Shown: piece by piece, positions 17,911 to 26,639 of the stretch
Numbering within the stretch: position 1 is the stretch's first letter
How the letters are laid out: every line of letters starts with the position of its first letter
Source of the DNA: Thalassospiraceae bacterium LMO-JJ14
GTDB taxonomy: Bacteria > Pseudomonadota > Alphaproteobacteria > Rhodospirillales > Casp-alpha2
Direction: 5' to 3'
Length of the DNA: 64,000 nt
NCBI GenBank assembly: GCA_021555105.2
Contig: CP134604.1
Span: 2,294,001 to 2,358,000 of the forward strand
Notes under the pieces: model-generated
Databases searched by the model: none
The model's input: the letters and a program-made list of their open reading frames with translations, nothing else
What the model was told of the DNA's origin: nothing
Made by a program: the position numbers and the translations under genes

Positions 17911-20900
17911 ATGAAATTCCCAGTTGCCCTGCGGGTCTATACTGTTTTTGCTTTTGTTGCCGCTCTCGCAGCAGGCATCGGCGGAATAATTTTTGTCGAT
18001 GAGCAGAAACTGGAGCAGCAAGCGCGGGACCTGGCCGAACGGCATCGAACCGTCAGCATTCATGTTACCCGTCTGAACGATCACGTTTGGGAAGTGACGG
18101 ATATCGCGCTAACGGCCGACATCGCGGGGCCGAATGCGCCGGGAGATACCCTAAAGGCGCTTATCATGTCTACGCTGGCCAGGCACACACCGAGTGTGGA
18201 AAAACTGGCTGAAACGCAATCAAGCGAAAATGTCACGCGTTTGGGGGCGGCGCGTACGGCGCTGGAAAACGCACTCGTTTCCGGGATCTCCGGCAAGGCG
18301 CTCTTCACACTATCCAAAGAATATACCAGCGTCGTGCAACAGATCGCCGAGGCTGCTGATGCCAAGGTCGCGGCAGAGCGCACGGCGCAGGCAGAACTTA
18401 GTGCTAATCTGGAACGTAAAGCCGTGCTGCTTTCAATTGCCGGACTCATTCTCGCGATGCTGGCGATGCTGTACCTCTACCGGAACGTGATCCTTCGCCT
18501 GTTGCGACTGCAATCGAGCATGTCGGCTTTCGTCGAGGGACGCGAAGCTGAAATCCCGACATCGGGAAATGATGAAATCGCCAGCATGGGGCGGGCGCTG
18601 GATTATCTGGTCACGACTCTGAAACGCCGCGAAGCCCGCTTGGAAGAACAACTGATCTTTCAGCGCACGCTTTTGGACACCATACCGAACCCGATTTTCT
18701 ATAAAGACGACAACGGCAGGTTCACCGGTGCGAATGCCGCGTTCGAGGCGGTTGTCGGATTGACGCCTGACGAGGTTGTCGGCAAGACGCCGTTCGATAT
18801 CGACCGGCCTGATCTTGCAGAACGGTATGATCCGCAAGACCGCGCCACGGGACCCGGCAAGAAACGGTATTCCTATGAAACGGATAAGGCATTCGCCGAC
18901 GGCAAAATGCACCATGTGATGATCGAAAAGGCGCACTTCATCAATGCCGATGGAAAATCAAACGGTGTCGCCGGGGTTATGGTCGACATCACACGTCTGA
19001 AGGAGGCCGAACACGAACTGCAGGACGCGAAGGAGATTGCCGAAACCGCAAACCAGGCAAAATCGAGCTTCCTTGCCGCAATGAGCCATGAAATCCGCAC
19101 CCCTATGAACGGCGTCACCGGCATGGTTGAACTGTTGGAGCAGACCCGCCTTGAGCGCGAGCAGCGGAATATGCTTCGCACGGTGCGTGAATCGGCCGAG
19201 TCCTTACTCAGGATCATCGATGACATTCTCGATTTTTCGAAAATCGAAGCCGGTCGCATGGATCTCGAACACGTGCCGGTGTCCTTGTCGGGCATCGTTA
19301 ACGGTGTCGCCGAGACACTGGCGCCGAACATCCGCCGCCAGGGACGCGATGTCAGCCTGATCACTTATACCGACCCGGAAGTTCCTGCCTGGGTCAAAAG
19401 CGATCCGGTCCGCCTGCGGCAAATTCTGATGAACCTTGCCGGCAATGCATCGAAGTTCACGGAAGCCGGCAAGGTCGTCATCAGCGCAGAGTTGGCCGAA
19501 AAACGTGAAGACGGCGTCATGGTCAGGTTCCAGATCAGCGATACCGGCATCGGTATTTCAAAGGAAAATCAGGACAAGCTGTTTGAAGCTTTCACTCAGG
19601 CAGAGGGATCGATCACGCGCCGGTTTGGCGGCACAGGTCTTGGTCTTTCAATTTCAAGACGGCTGGTCGATTTGATGGGCGGACGCATCGGCGTCGAGAG
19701 CGAACTCGGTAAAGGTGCGACGTTCTGGTTCGATATTCCGTTCGAACTGAGCGAACCGCCAGATGTTACGGAACGGAACGATCCGTTACCCGACTTGCAC
19801 GATATCAGCGTCCTGATCTGTATGCCGGACATGGATGAACGGAAGTTCATAGAAGCGTATCTGACATGCCACGGGATCCGGCATACCGCCGCCGACACGG
19901 TCGGCCAGATGCTGGAAAGAAACGCCATGAGCGATGTCGTCATCGTTGACGATTGGCCGGGAAGCGGTGGTTCAGCCGGCGAGTTGGCCCAGGCCATCAT
20001 CGATGAAACATCGGCGCAAAACCCGCCCGGGATCGTTAAGTTGGAAAATCGGCGGACAGTCGCGTCGAAAGCGAAGAAGCAATCCGGTGTCGGTTTGCAG
20101 CGTCCTTATAGCAAGCAGGCACTGATCGAGGCTGTTGCCGCCGCTGCAGGGCGCATCGATACAGTACGGATCAACATCGCCAATGCCGAAAACGACAGCA
20201 TCCCCGTCGAGACGCCGCCATCGATCGATGAAGCGCGGGAAAGCGGACGTCTGATCCTGGCCGTAGAGGATCATCCTGTGAACAGGCATGTCCTGATGCG
20301 CCAGTTGAATACTCTCGGCTATGCGGCCGAGATGACCGAGAATGGCGTTGAGGCCTTGAAAAAATGGCAGGACGGCGGCTATGCCCTGGTCCTCACTGAC
20401 TGCCACATGCCTGAGATGGACGGCTTCGAGCTTACAGCTGCGATCCGCGCCGCCGAAGAAGCGACGGGGGTACACACACCGATTATCGCAGCCACGGCCA
20501 ACGCCTTGCAGGGGGAGGCTGAGAACTGTCTCCGCGCCGGGATGGACGGGTATATTGCGAAACCGGTGAAGCTTGACGTTCTGGCCAACGAAATACTCAA
20601 GTGGCTACCCGATGCGCCGCCGTCGCCGTATGCCGTTTCCGCCGGCAATACATCTGCAGCCGGAGACGATGTTCTCGACTTCGCTGTACTACGTGGCATT
20701 TGCCATGGCGATGAAGCGATGCTTCTGGAAATGCTCGGGGATTTTCTTGATATCAATCAAAACGTGGTTGACGATTTGATGCAGGCCGTCAGGAACAAAA
20801 ACGGCGACGCTATCCGCTCCCATGCGCACAAGCTGAAAGGTTCGGCCGGTACCGCGGGCGCGAAACGGCTTGCCGAAGCGGCGAAGGCCCTTGAAAAATC

Positions 20901-21000
20901 CACCAATGATCAGGACGATGCCGATATCGCAGCATTTGCAAAAACGCTGATGTCGGAATTCGAGGCCGTCCGCACAAAGATCGACTCAGTGAAAGGCTGA
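17911..21000 (+). CDS. Membrane hybrid sensor histidine kinase (sensor-HAMP-PAS-HisKA-HATPase-REC-REC-HPt)
   Basis: A 1029-residue unorthodox kinase. Transmembrane segments at about 8-30 and 172-192 enclose a helical periplasmic sensor domain. Then come HAMP, a PAS domain (about 250-365), HisKA with His393 in MSHEIRTPMNG, HATPase_c (NLAGNASKF, DTGIGI, FGGTGLGLSI), a degenerate receiver (about 625-765), a canonical receiver with Asp830 (LTDCHMPEMDG), and an HPt domain with His973 (AHKLKGSAG). This allows a full His-Asp-His relay to a separate response regulator. It lies 24 bp after the repeat protein and 5 bp before the diguanylate cyclase. Confidence 0.93.
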   Translation: MKFPVALRVYTVFAFVAALAAGIGGIIFVDEQKLEQQARDLAERHRTVSIHVTRLNDHVWEVTDIALTADIAGPNAPGDTLKALIMSTLARHTPSVEKLAETQSSENVTRLGAARTALENALVSGISGKALFTLSKEYTSVVQQIAEAADAKVAAERTAQAELSANLERKAVLLSIAGLILAMLAMLYLYRNVILRLLRLQSSMSAFVEGREAEIPTSGNDEIASMGRALDYLVTTLKRREARLEEQLIFQRTLLDTIPNPIFYKDDNGRFTGANAAFEAVVGLTPDEVVGKTPFDIDRPDLAERYDPQDRATGPGKKRYSYETDKAFADGKMHHVMIEKAHFINADGKSNGVAGVMVDITRLKEAEHELQDAKEIAETANQAKSSFLAAMSHEIRTPMNGVTGMVELLEQTRLEREQRNMLRTVRESAESLLRIIDDILDFSKIEAGRMDLEHVPVSLSGIVNGVAETLAPNIRRQGRDVSLITYTDPEVPAWVKSDPVRLRQILMNLAGNASKFTEAGKVVISAELAEKREDGVMVRFQISDTGIGISKENQDKLFEAFTQAEGSITRRFGGTGLGLSISRRLVDLMGGRIGVESELGKGATFWFDIPFELSEPPDVTERNDPLPDLHDISVLICMPDMDERKFIEAYLTCHGIRHTAADTVGQMLERNAMSDVVIVDDWPGSGGSAGELAQAIIDETSAQNPPGIVKLENRRTVASKAKKQSGVGLQRPYSKQALIEAVAAAAGRIDTVRINIANAENDSIPVETPPSIDEARESGRLILAVEDHPVNRHVLMRQLNTLGYAAEMTENGVEALKKWQDGGYALVLTDCHMPEMDGFELTAAIRAAEEATGVHTPIIAATANALQGEAENCLRAGMDGYIAKPVKLDVLANEILKWLPDAPPSPYAVSAGNTSAAGDDVLDFAVLRGICHGDEAMLLEMLGDFLDINQNVVDDLMQAVRNKNGDAIRSHAHKLKGSAGTAGAKRLAEAAKALEKSTNDQDDADIAAFAKTLMSEFEAVRTKIDSVKG

Positions 21001-21005
21001 CCCTT

Positions 21006-22292
21006 ATGTCTCCGCGGATTTTATATGTTGAAGACGATGCCTTTGTCGCAAGGATGGCGAAGCGGAGCCTCGAAAGAGATGAGTTTGACGTCACAATCTG
21101 CGACGATGGGATAGAAGGTCTGGCACAGGCAAAATCCGGAGCCTACGACATCATCCTCCTCGATCACATGTTGCCGAACATGTCCGGGATCGAAATTCTG
21201 AAACAACTCGAAGGACAGGACACACCTGTTGTCATGGTATCCGGTTCTTCCGAATTAAGCGTCGCCGTAGAGGCCATGCGCATGGGCGCCGCCGATTATG
21301 TCATCAAGGAAACGGACGGAAGTTATCTCGACCTGCTGCCACGCACCGTGAAACGGGTCCTCAATCACATGCGCCTTCTCGAAGCCAAAAAACACGCCGA
21401 TGAGCGTATTGCAAAACAGGCTGAAACCATTCAGGGCGTTCTCGACAACATGGATCCGGGCATCACGTTGTTCAGCGCCGATATGAAACTGCTTTCCTAC
21501 AATGAGCGGTTTGTCGAACTTTTCGACCTCGCACGCGGATCGGTCGGCGAAGGGGTCACTCTGACGGATATCCTCAAGCAAATGGCGTCCGGCGGAGATT
21601 TCAGTGAAGAGAGCGCCGATGACGCCATTGCCGAGCGCTTCAACTTGTTCAAGTCCGGTGAAACATTCCGCATCGATCATGCCCGGCCGAACGGGCGGGT
21701 GATTGAAATTCGCGGCGGGCCGATGCCGGGCGGCGAGTTCATTGCTTCCTATACCGACATCACCGAGCGGAAAAGCATGGAAGAAGAGCTTCGCCGCCTT
21801 GCGACGACGGACCCGTTAACCGGCGTCAACAACCGTCGCCGCTACAATGAAATATCGGAGCGCGAACTTACGCGCTGCAAACGTTACCAGCACCCCCTGT
21901 GTGTCCTGATGCTCGACGCCGATCATTTCAAAACCGTAAACGATACCTATGGCCACGATGCGGGAGACCGTGTCCTGCAATCCCTCGCCAAGGCTTGTTC
22001 GGCCGAGCTGCGCGATGTCGATGTGCTGGGGCGTTTCGGCGGTGAGGAATTCACCGTCACATTGCCTGAAACGGAGCTTGAAACCGCGCTTGATGCGGCA
22101 GAGCGTTTACGCGTAGCACTGTCGGCGATCAAGGTGCAGCTCGATGACGGTCAGGAAATTTCTTTTACGGTCAGCATCGGTGCAAGCGAATTAAGGGATA
22201 AGAACGAAACTCTCGCCGATCTTCTGAACAGGGCCGATGCCGCTTTGTATATTGCCAAAGAGCAGGGACGAAACCGCGTTATTTCCGCCTGA
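21006..22292 (+). CDS. Response-regulator diguanylate cyclase (REC-PAS-GGDEF)
   Basis: A 428-residue c-di-GMP synthase. The N-terminal receiver has phosphoacceptor Asp53 (LLDHMLPNMSG), a PAS-like domain follows (about 140-255), then a GGDEF domain. The active-site loop is GGEEF at 345-349, and an RxxD inhibitory site (RDVD, 336-339) sits exactly five residues before it, so product inhibition is likely intact. It starts 5 bp after the hybrid kinase stop, implying that phosphorylation by that kinase controls c-di-GMP output. Confidence 0.94.
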   Translation: MSPRILYVEDDAFVARMAKRSLERDEFDVTICDDGIEGLAQAKSGAYDIILLDHMLPNMSGIEILKQLEGQDTPVVMVSGSSELSVAVEAMRMGAADYVIKETDGSYLDLLPRTVKRVLNHMRLLEAKKHADERIAKQAETIQGVLDNMDPGITLFSADMKLLSYNERFVELFDLARGSVGEGVTLTDILKQMASGGDFSEESADDAIAERFNLFKSGETFRIDHARPNGRVIEIRGGPMPGGEFIASYTDITERKSMEEELRRLATTDPLTGVNNRRRYNEISERELTRCKRYQHPLCVLMLDADHFKTVNDTYGHDAGDRVLQSLAKACSAELRDVDVLGRFGGEEFTVTLPETELETALDAAERLRVALSAIKVQLDDGQEISFTVSIGASELRDKNETLADLLNRADAALYIAKEQGRNRVISA

Positions 22293-22364
22293 CGTATTAA
22301 TCATCCATTCATGATTGTTGCTATAGCCTTAAGTGTTATCCAGAACGGATGCAGGAGATAGAAC

Positions 22365-22712
22365 ATGTCCATGTTCCTTGCCGTCGTTGCCTTGTTCGTG
22401 GCGTTTGGCGCATTGTGGTTTACCAGCGAAATTGCCCGGCGCGTTGATTTGCGCAACAAGACGGTGCTGGGTGCGCATACGTTTTCTGAAACGGATTCCC
22501 TGCAACACGCGGAAAGACGGATCAGGGAACTGTCGCTCGGATTGCAGGCCGCAGAACAAAAAATTCAGTCCCTGAACATGCAAAGCAGCGAGTTGGAAAA
22601 TGAGATCTCAGTCTCGGATAGCCTGAACGCGAAGCCCGCCAGACCAATCAGCACACTGGATATTCTTCGTGGTGCGCACCGGTTTTACCCCAGTGACAGC
22701 CATAATTCCTGA
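22365..22712 (+). CDS. Small single-pass membrane protein with coiled coil
   Basis: A 115-residue protein with one N-terminal membrane helix (about 3-20) and a predicted coiled coil (about 45-85: HAERRIRELSLGLQAAEQ). The start has AGGAG upstream. No family recognised; its position between signalling and flagellar-type genes gives no firm clue. Confidence 0.65.
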   Translation: MSMFLAVVALFVAFGALWFTSEIARRVDLRNKTVLGAHTFSETDSLQHAERRIRELSLGLQAAEQKIQSLNMQSSELENEISVSDSLNAKPARPISTLDILRGAHRFYPSDSHNS

Positions 22713-22929
22713 TCCCGGCGGAATAATATGCAGGATTGCATATTTTCCTGTTTGCGACCTTTTGGGCGCGTCGTCGCCGTTAACCTTTCAAGGCCGCAGT
22801 TTCATTGACCTTTTGGCCTTAAAAATTTAAAATATAAACCGTTTAGTGTAAGTTCTGCTAAGTGTACCCGGCGTGTGGGTGGGCGGCAGAACGTTTTGGG
22901 TTGGAATTGGATGAGGGTTTAAGGCTTAA

Positions 22930-23370
22930 ATGGCCAGTGTACCCAAGCCAACGGCTATAGCGACAACGGCACCGGCACACACGTCCCGGACTGTCGGTGC
23001 ATCTACACGCGTTGCCGCTACCTCGACTTCCCAGGTCGACGCGCTGAATGCGGGCACGAACATATCTTTCGACGCCGCTGCCTCCGGTTTCCAGAACGAG
23101 CAGAATCATTCCCAGCTAAGCAGGGAAGGGCACCAGCGCCAACAATATACGGATCCCGGATTTGACCGTTTGTTTACGGCGAATACGCATGACTTTGCAC
23201 GGATCTTCGAAAATCAGGACAAATCGAATGTCGCAGGCAGCCGAAGCAAGAATCAATCGCAACCGGTTGGCCGCCCTGTTGCCAGCGTCATCAAGACCTA
23301 TGAAACGAATGCTCTGGTTATTTCGGGGCAACAGCCCTTAAACGGCACAACGTTCAGCTTTAATCTCTGA
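22930..23370 (+). CDS. Hypothetical protein, Ser/Thr/Ala-rich
   Basis: A 146-residue protein with a low-complexity Ala/Thr/Ser N-terminus (first ~40 residues) and a polar, Gln/Asn-rich remainder ending in SFNL. No membrane segment or clear signal peptide is seen. An AAGG sequence precedes the ATG by a few bases. The gene is 92 bp upstream of a flagellar rod-type protein, so an appendage-related role is possible but unproven. Confidence 0.6.
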   Translation: MASVPKPTAIATTAPAHTSRTVGASTRVAATSTSQVDALNAGTNISFDAAASGFQNEQNHSQLSREGHQRQQYTDPGFDRLFTANTHDFARIFENQDKSNVAGSRSKNQSQPVGRPVASVIKTYETNALVISGQQPLNGTTFSFNL

Positions 23371-23399
23371 TCTCTGTTTTTATTTGAATTCATTGCGGC

Positions 23400-23413
23400 G
23401 TGACGCATGTCAC
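23400..23413. promoter_or_regulatory. 14-bp palindrome GTGACGCATGTCAC
   Basis: Perfect inverted repeat (GTGAC arms, GCAT centre) in the 91-bp gap before the short flagellar-type gene. Its position suits an operator. No regulator can be assigned. Confidence 0.35.
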
Positions 23414-23431
23414 TTCGCAATTCGCCCTGTC

Positions 23432-23450
23432 CCGATAGTTTGCCTATCGG
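23432..23450 (+). promoter_or_regulatory. Hairpin overlapping the Shine-Dalgarno of the short flagellar-type gene
   Basis: CCGATAG (23432-23438), loop TTTGC, CTATCGG (23444-23450). The last GG of the 3' arm is the start of the GGAGA ribosome-binding site, 11 bases before the ATG at 23462. Folding in mRNA would partly mask the site, so translation control is plausible. Confidence 0.45.
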
Positions 23451-23461
23451 AGACATAAAAC

Positions 23462-23785
23462 ATGGCACTATCTACGACACTTACAACAGCGGCTTCCGGC
23501 TTACGCGCAACGTCCGTTCGCGCCAGCAGTGCCGCCAACAATATCGTCAACATCAACACGCCCGGCTTCGAGGCGAGCACGCTCAGCCAGCAGACGGTCT
23601 ATAGTGGCAGCAACCCGGGTGGTGGAACGGCGGTCGAAGCGCAACTGATCGGCAGCGGTCTTGCACCGGACCTGGGGCAGGAACTGACGACCTTGATCGA
23701 AGCGGAAACGGTTTACCGGGCAAACGCGGAAGTTTTCAGAACCGCTTCCGAACTTTCTCGCCGGACACTCGACGCCCTCGCATAG
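23462..23785 (+). CDS. Short flagellar basal-body rod-family protein
   Basis: A 107-residue protein. The N-terminus (TTAASGLRATSVRASSAANNIVNINTPGF) is the rod/hook-family signature, and the C-terminus (DLGQELTTLIEAETVYRANAEVF) is the Flg_bbr_C helix shared by FlgC/FlgE/FlgF/FlgG. It is shorter than FlgC (about 135 residues) and lacks the intervening domain of FlgF/FlgG. No other flagellar gene is nearby, so it is probably an accessory paralogue of the axial family. The GGAG ribosome-binding site is part of a hairpin. Confidence 0.85.
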   Translation: MALSTTLTTAASGLRATSVRASSAANNIVNINTPGFEASTLSQQTVYSGSNPGGGTAVEAQLIGSGLAPDLGQELTTLIEAETVYRANAEVFRTASELSRRTLDALA

Positions 23786-23881
23786 GTGCGGACAGCATCC
23801 GCCTTTTCCCGATGTAAAGATTCGGTTTACCATTCCCGCATATTGTAACGGCACGTGAACTGTTTGGAGTTGCTTGCGCAA

Positions 23882-24409
23882 ATGCCAGCCGATGTCAGCA
23901 ATGCATTCGATGTGGCGTTCTGGTTCGCCGACACGGCGCTGAACGAGAATGAATACTTGCAGCCGCAGAAATTGCAGCGTCTGCTTTTTCTGTCCCAGGC
24001 TTATTATTGCATCGTGCATCCGGGCCGTAAGCTCATGCCGGCGATTTTTGTTGCCGACGAGATTGGACCGATCGAGCCGAATGTGCATATGGCCTTTTCA
24101 AGGGGCCGGCCTGAGATCGATGCCGAATTATTTTTGCCATTCGAAGTCGAAGAATTTTTGTCCGGCATCTGGCGCCGCTTCGGGCATATGCCTGTTGAAC
24201 GGCTCGACGGTATCACGAAGGAAACAAGCGCCTACAAGAATGCCATCAAACGTGGACCGCGTGCCGAGATGACGCTCAAGGAAATGGGCGTGTCGTTCGT
24301 TGACAACCGCGAAGCGCCGGCCGCAGAACAGGTCGCCAAAAAGAAAATTTTACGGACTCAATCGGGCAGAGCTGTTCAGGTGAAAGCTTGGGTGCCAGGT
24401 GCGAAATAG
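23882..24409 (+). CDS. Panacea-domain (DUF4065, SocA/GepA-like) protein
   Basis: A 175-residue protein. The N-terminal half shows the Panacea pattern: DVAFWFADTAL, PQKLQRLLFLSQAYYC (family form K-L-Q-K-L-L-Y-F-A-Q), then FVADEIGPIEPNVHMAF (family form A-W-x-x-G-P-V-x-P). The second half has FLSGIWRRFGHMPVERLDGIT, matching the family's V-W-x-x-Y-G ... L-S-x-L-T-H. Panacea proteins are mostly antitoxins or ClpXP adaptors (SocA). No toxin-like gene adjoins it; neighbours are the flagellar-type gene and the histone-like gene. ATG 23882 is chosen over a GTG at 23855. Confidence 0.75.
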   Translation: MPADVSNAFDVAFWFADTALNENEYLQPQKLQRLLFLSQAYYCIVHPGRKLMPAIFVADEIGPIEPNVHMAFSRGRPEIDAELFLPFEVEEFLSGIWRRFGHMPVERLDGITKETSAYKNAIKRGPRAEMTLKEMGVSFVDNREAPAAEQVAKKKILRTQSGRAVQVKAWVPGAK

Positions 24410-24681
24410 GTTTTGCATATTTGTTTAAAACAACGAATCGACTTTAAAATATGCGTTGTTTATTTTGTGTGTACGATGACTGTGTAGAAATAATCAATAC
24501 GTGACTCTGACAATATCTATCGCTTCACAATCAAAAGGATGTAAGGTGATACAGTTGTTTAGGGTATTCTGCTTCGATTGGCTTGCAGGAAAATTTATCA
24601 AGTGTGATGCGTTGCACTTCCGATGTTATCCACAAGCTGTTATAGAGTTCTGACTTTTTATTGACGGGAGGTTTTATTTTT
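24410..24681. other. AT-rich intergenic region before the histone-like gene
   Basis: About 270 bp, AT-rich, probably carrying the promoter of the following gene. AAACAACG (24428-24435) and CGTTGTTT (24454-24461) can pair across an 18-base loop just after the Panacea gene, followed by ATTTTGTGT; this may be a weak terminator. GGGAGG (24665-24670) is the ribosome-binding site for the next gene. Confidence 0.4.
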
Positions 24682-25191
24682 ATGGCGAAAGCAGCAACGA
24701 AAAAAGCAGCGGCTAAAAAGCCGGCTGCTAAGAAGAAGGCACCGGCGAAAAAAACGGTAGCCAAGAAAGCACCAGCTAAGAAGGCGGTCGCGAAGAAGAA
24801 GGCTCCGGCGAAAAAGGCAGTAGCCAAGAAGGCCCCTGCCAAGAAGAAGGTTGCCGCGAAGAAGAAGGCACCGGCGAAAAAAACGGTAGCCAAGAAAGCG
24901 CCTGCCAAGAAGAAGGTTGCCGCGAAGAAAAAAGCACCGGCGAAAAAGGCAGTAGCCAAGAAGGCACCTGCCAAGAAGAAGGTTGCCGCGAAGAAAAAGG
25001 CACCGGCGAAAAAGGCAGTAGCCAAGAAAGCACCTGCCAAGAAGAAGGTTGCCGCAAAGAAGAAGGCACCGGCGAAAAAGGCGGTTGCTAAAAAAGCGCC
25101 TGCCAAGAAGGCGGCAGCTAAAAAGAAGGCACCTGCCAAGAAGAAGGCTCCGGCCAAGAAGCCGGCACGTCGTAAAGCGGCCAAGAAATAA
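24682..25191 (+). CDS. Histone H1-like Lys/Ala/Pro-rich DNA-binding protein
   Basis: A 169-residue protein made almost only of Lys, Ala, Pro and Val in KKAPAKK-type repeats, like bacterial H1-like proteins (AlgP/HctB type) that bind and compact DNA. The core consists of five 22-residue units of the form K-[AV]-[AV][19 protein letters not shown]. It ends PARRKAAKK. Start ATG 24682 follows GGGAGG; a TTG at 24661 precedes that site and is not used. A strong terminator follows at 25241. Confidence 0.9.
   Translation: MAKAATKKAAAKKPAAKKKAPAKKTVAKKAPAKKAVAKKKAPAKKAVAKKAPAKKKVAAKKKAPAKKTVAKKAPAKKKVAAKKKAPAKKAVAKKAPAKKKVAAKKKAPAKKAVAKKAPAKKKVAAKKKAPAKKAVAKKAPAKKAAAKKKAPAKKKAPAKKPARRKAAKK
24781..25110 (+). 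repeat. Five tandem 66-bp coding repeats in the H1-like gene
   Basis: The motif AAGGTTGCC recurs at 24847, 24913, 24979 and 25045, exactly 66 bp apart, and a slightly diverged unit begins at 24781. Each encodes 22 residues. In-frame gain or loss of units would change protein length without breaking the frame. Confidence 0.9.
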
Positions 25192-25550
25192 TCAGTCATT
25201 CCGGCGCCGATTGGCTGCCTGATTGGACGATTACAGAATGGAGCGCTGTCCTGGGGGGCAGCGCTCTTTTCATATTGCATTCCTGTAGAAATCTAAAACT
25301 CTGACTTTTACGCCCTGCCGCACAAGCATGAGCGGACCATGTTTATGCCCGGCGCATTTGCATGGCAGGCGTTTTTTTCGAGGTGACGATAACCGGTCTG
25401 AAATTGAGTCTTCGCTCTAGCCCATGACCTTGCTATAGGCCTTGTCGATCCTTGTTCTCTTTATTTTCAGACATGCACGCTCCCCCAGTTTGCATTATCG
25501 TTACCTGCGTCATTCATGTCTGTCACCGTACCGATCAGGGAAAACTCACC
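25192..25550. other. Intergenic region downstream of the H1-like gene
   Basis: Holds the 25241 terminator. A second T-run (25372-25377) is preceded by GGCAGGCG (25364-25371), which can pair with CGCCCTGCC at 25311-25319 with one bulge, so a second, long-loop terminator or small structured RNA is possible. The promoter of the next gene should lie in 25400-25530. No ORF is supported. Confidence 0.35.
25241..25270 (+). terminator. Rho-independent terminator of the H1-like gene
   Basis: GAGCGCTG (25241-25248) pairs perfectly with CAGCGCTC (25259-25266) across a 10-base loop, followed directly by TTTT. Confidence 0.85.
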
Positions 25551-26639
25551 ATGTCATCAAATACCTTCAAGATCGCCGTCATGCCCGGCGATGGCATCGG
25601 TCTCGAAGTGATGGACGCCTGCATAGCCGTCCTGAATACCGTCACCAAAAAGATTGGCGGCCCCGGGCTCGACCTTGAACATGTTCCCGGCGGTGCCGCG
25701 CACTACCGCGATCACGGTACGGATCTGCCTGAAGAAAGTTTCGAGGCCGCGCGTGCGGCGGATGCCATTCTGTTCGGCGCCATGGGCTTGCCGGATGTCC
25801 GCAAGACGGATGGTACCGAAATAAACCCGCAACTCGATCTTCGTTTCGGGCTTGAGCTTTACGCCGGAGTCCGTCCGGTCCGTGTATTGCCCGGCGCGCC
25901 GACGCCGCTGGCCGACCCGCGTGCCCAGGATATCGATCTCGTATTGATCCGTGAAAATACCGAAGGCCTTTTTGCCGATATCCGCAAACCGCGCCATGAC
26001 GATGGCGAGCAAGCCGAAGACCGCTGCCTGATAACCCGCAAGGGTTCCGAACGGGTTATTGAGTATGCCTTCAAACTTGCCGAAACACGCGCCCGCACGC
26101 GAACCGATGCCCGGCGCGTGACATGCGTCGACAAGGCAAATGTGCTGCATTCCATGGCGTTCTTTCGCACGATCTTTGACGAGGTCCGCGCACGGCATCC
26201 GGAAGTTGAAGCCGATTACGGATATGTCGACGCCATGGCGCTCAATCTCGTCAAGCGGCCGTGGGATTATGACGTCATGGTGATGGAGAACCTTCTCGGC
26301 GATATCCTTTCCGATCTGACGGCGGGCATCGTCGGCGGACTCGGCATGGCACCGTCGGGCGATATCGGCGACAAGCACGCACTGTTCCAGCCGTCGCACG
26401 GCAGCGCGCCGGATATTGCGGGGAAAGGCCTGGCCAATCCGGTGGCCATGATCCTGTCGGCGTCGATGATGCTGACCTGGCTCGGCGCAGAGCACGGCGA
26501 AGCACTCTGCACGGAAGCGGGTGCGATGATCGACAAGGCCGTCGCGGATGCGTTTGCCACCGGCCAGTTGAAGCCGAGTGAATTCGGTGGTCCGCACGGC
26601 ACCAGCGACATCACCAATGCGATATTGAATGAAATTTAG
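25551..26639 (+). CDS. Isocitrate/isopropylmalate dehydrogenase-family protein (tartrate-dehydrogenase-like)
   Basis: A 362-residue beta-decarboxylating dehydrogenase. Signatures: MPGDGIG near the N-terminus, LVLIRENTEGLFAD, CVDKANVLHSM (catalytic Lys) and VMENLLGDILSDL with the metal-binding Asp, then FQPSHGSAPDIAGKG and NP for NAD binding. It resembles 3-isopropylmalate dehydrogenase but lacks its leu-operon context and reads more like the tartrate/D-malate dehydrogenase branch. ATG 25551 is preceded by AGGGA. Substrate uncertain; it oxidises a 2-hydroxy acid with NAD. Confidence 0.85.
   Translation: MSSNTFKIAVMPGDGIGLEVMDACIAVLNTVTKKIGGPGLDLEHVPGGAAHYRDHGTDLPEESFEAARAADAILFGAMGLPDVRKTDGTEINPQLDLRFGLELYAGVRPVRVLPGAPTPLADPRAQDIDLVLIRENTEGLFADIRKPRHDDGEQAEDRCLITRKGSERVIEYAFKLAETRARTRTDARRVTCVDKANVLHSMAFFRTIFDEVRARHPEVEADYGYVDAMALNLVKRPWDYDVMVMENLLGDILSDLTAGIVGGLGMAPSGDIGDKHALFQPSHGSAPDIAGKGLANPVAMILSASMMLTWLGAEHGEALCTEAGAMIDKAVADAFATGQLKPSEFGGPHGTSDITNAILNEI

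Noticed and set aside
24781-25110. Tandem repeat considered as a CRISPR array
   Set aside because: Units are contiguous, in frame, without unique spacers and encode protein repeats; no cas genes are nearby.
24531-25280. Minus-strand Phe/Ala-rich frame opposite the H1-like gene
   Set aside because: It is the complement of the Lys/Ala repeats; composition is a by-product of the repeat.
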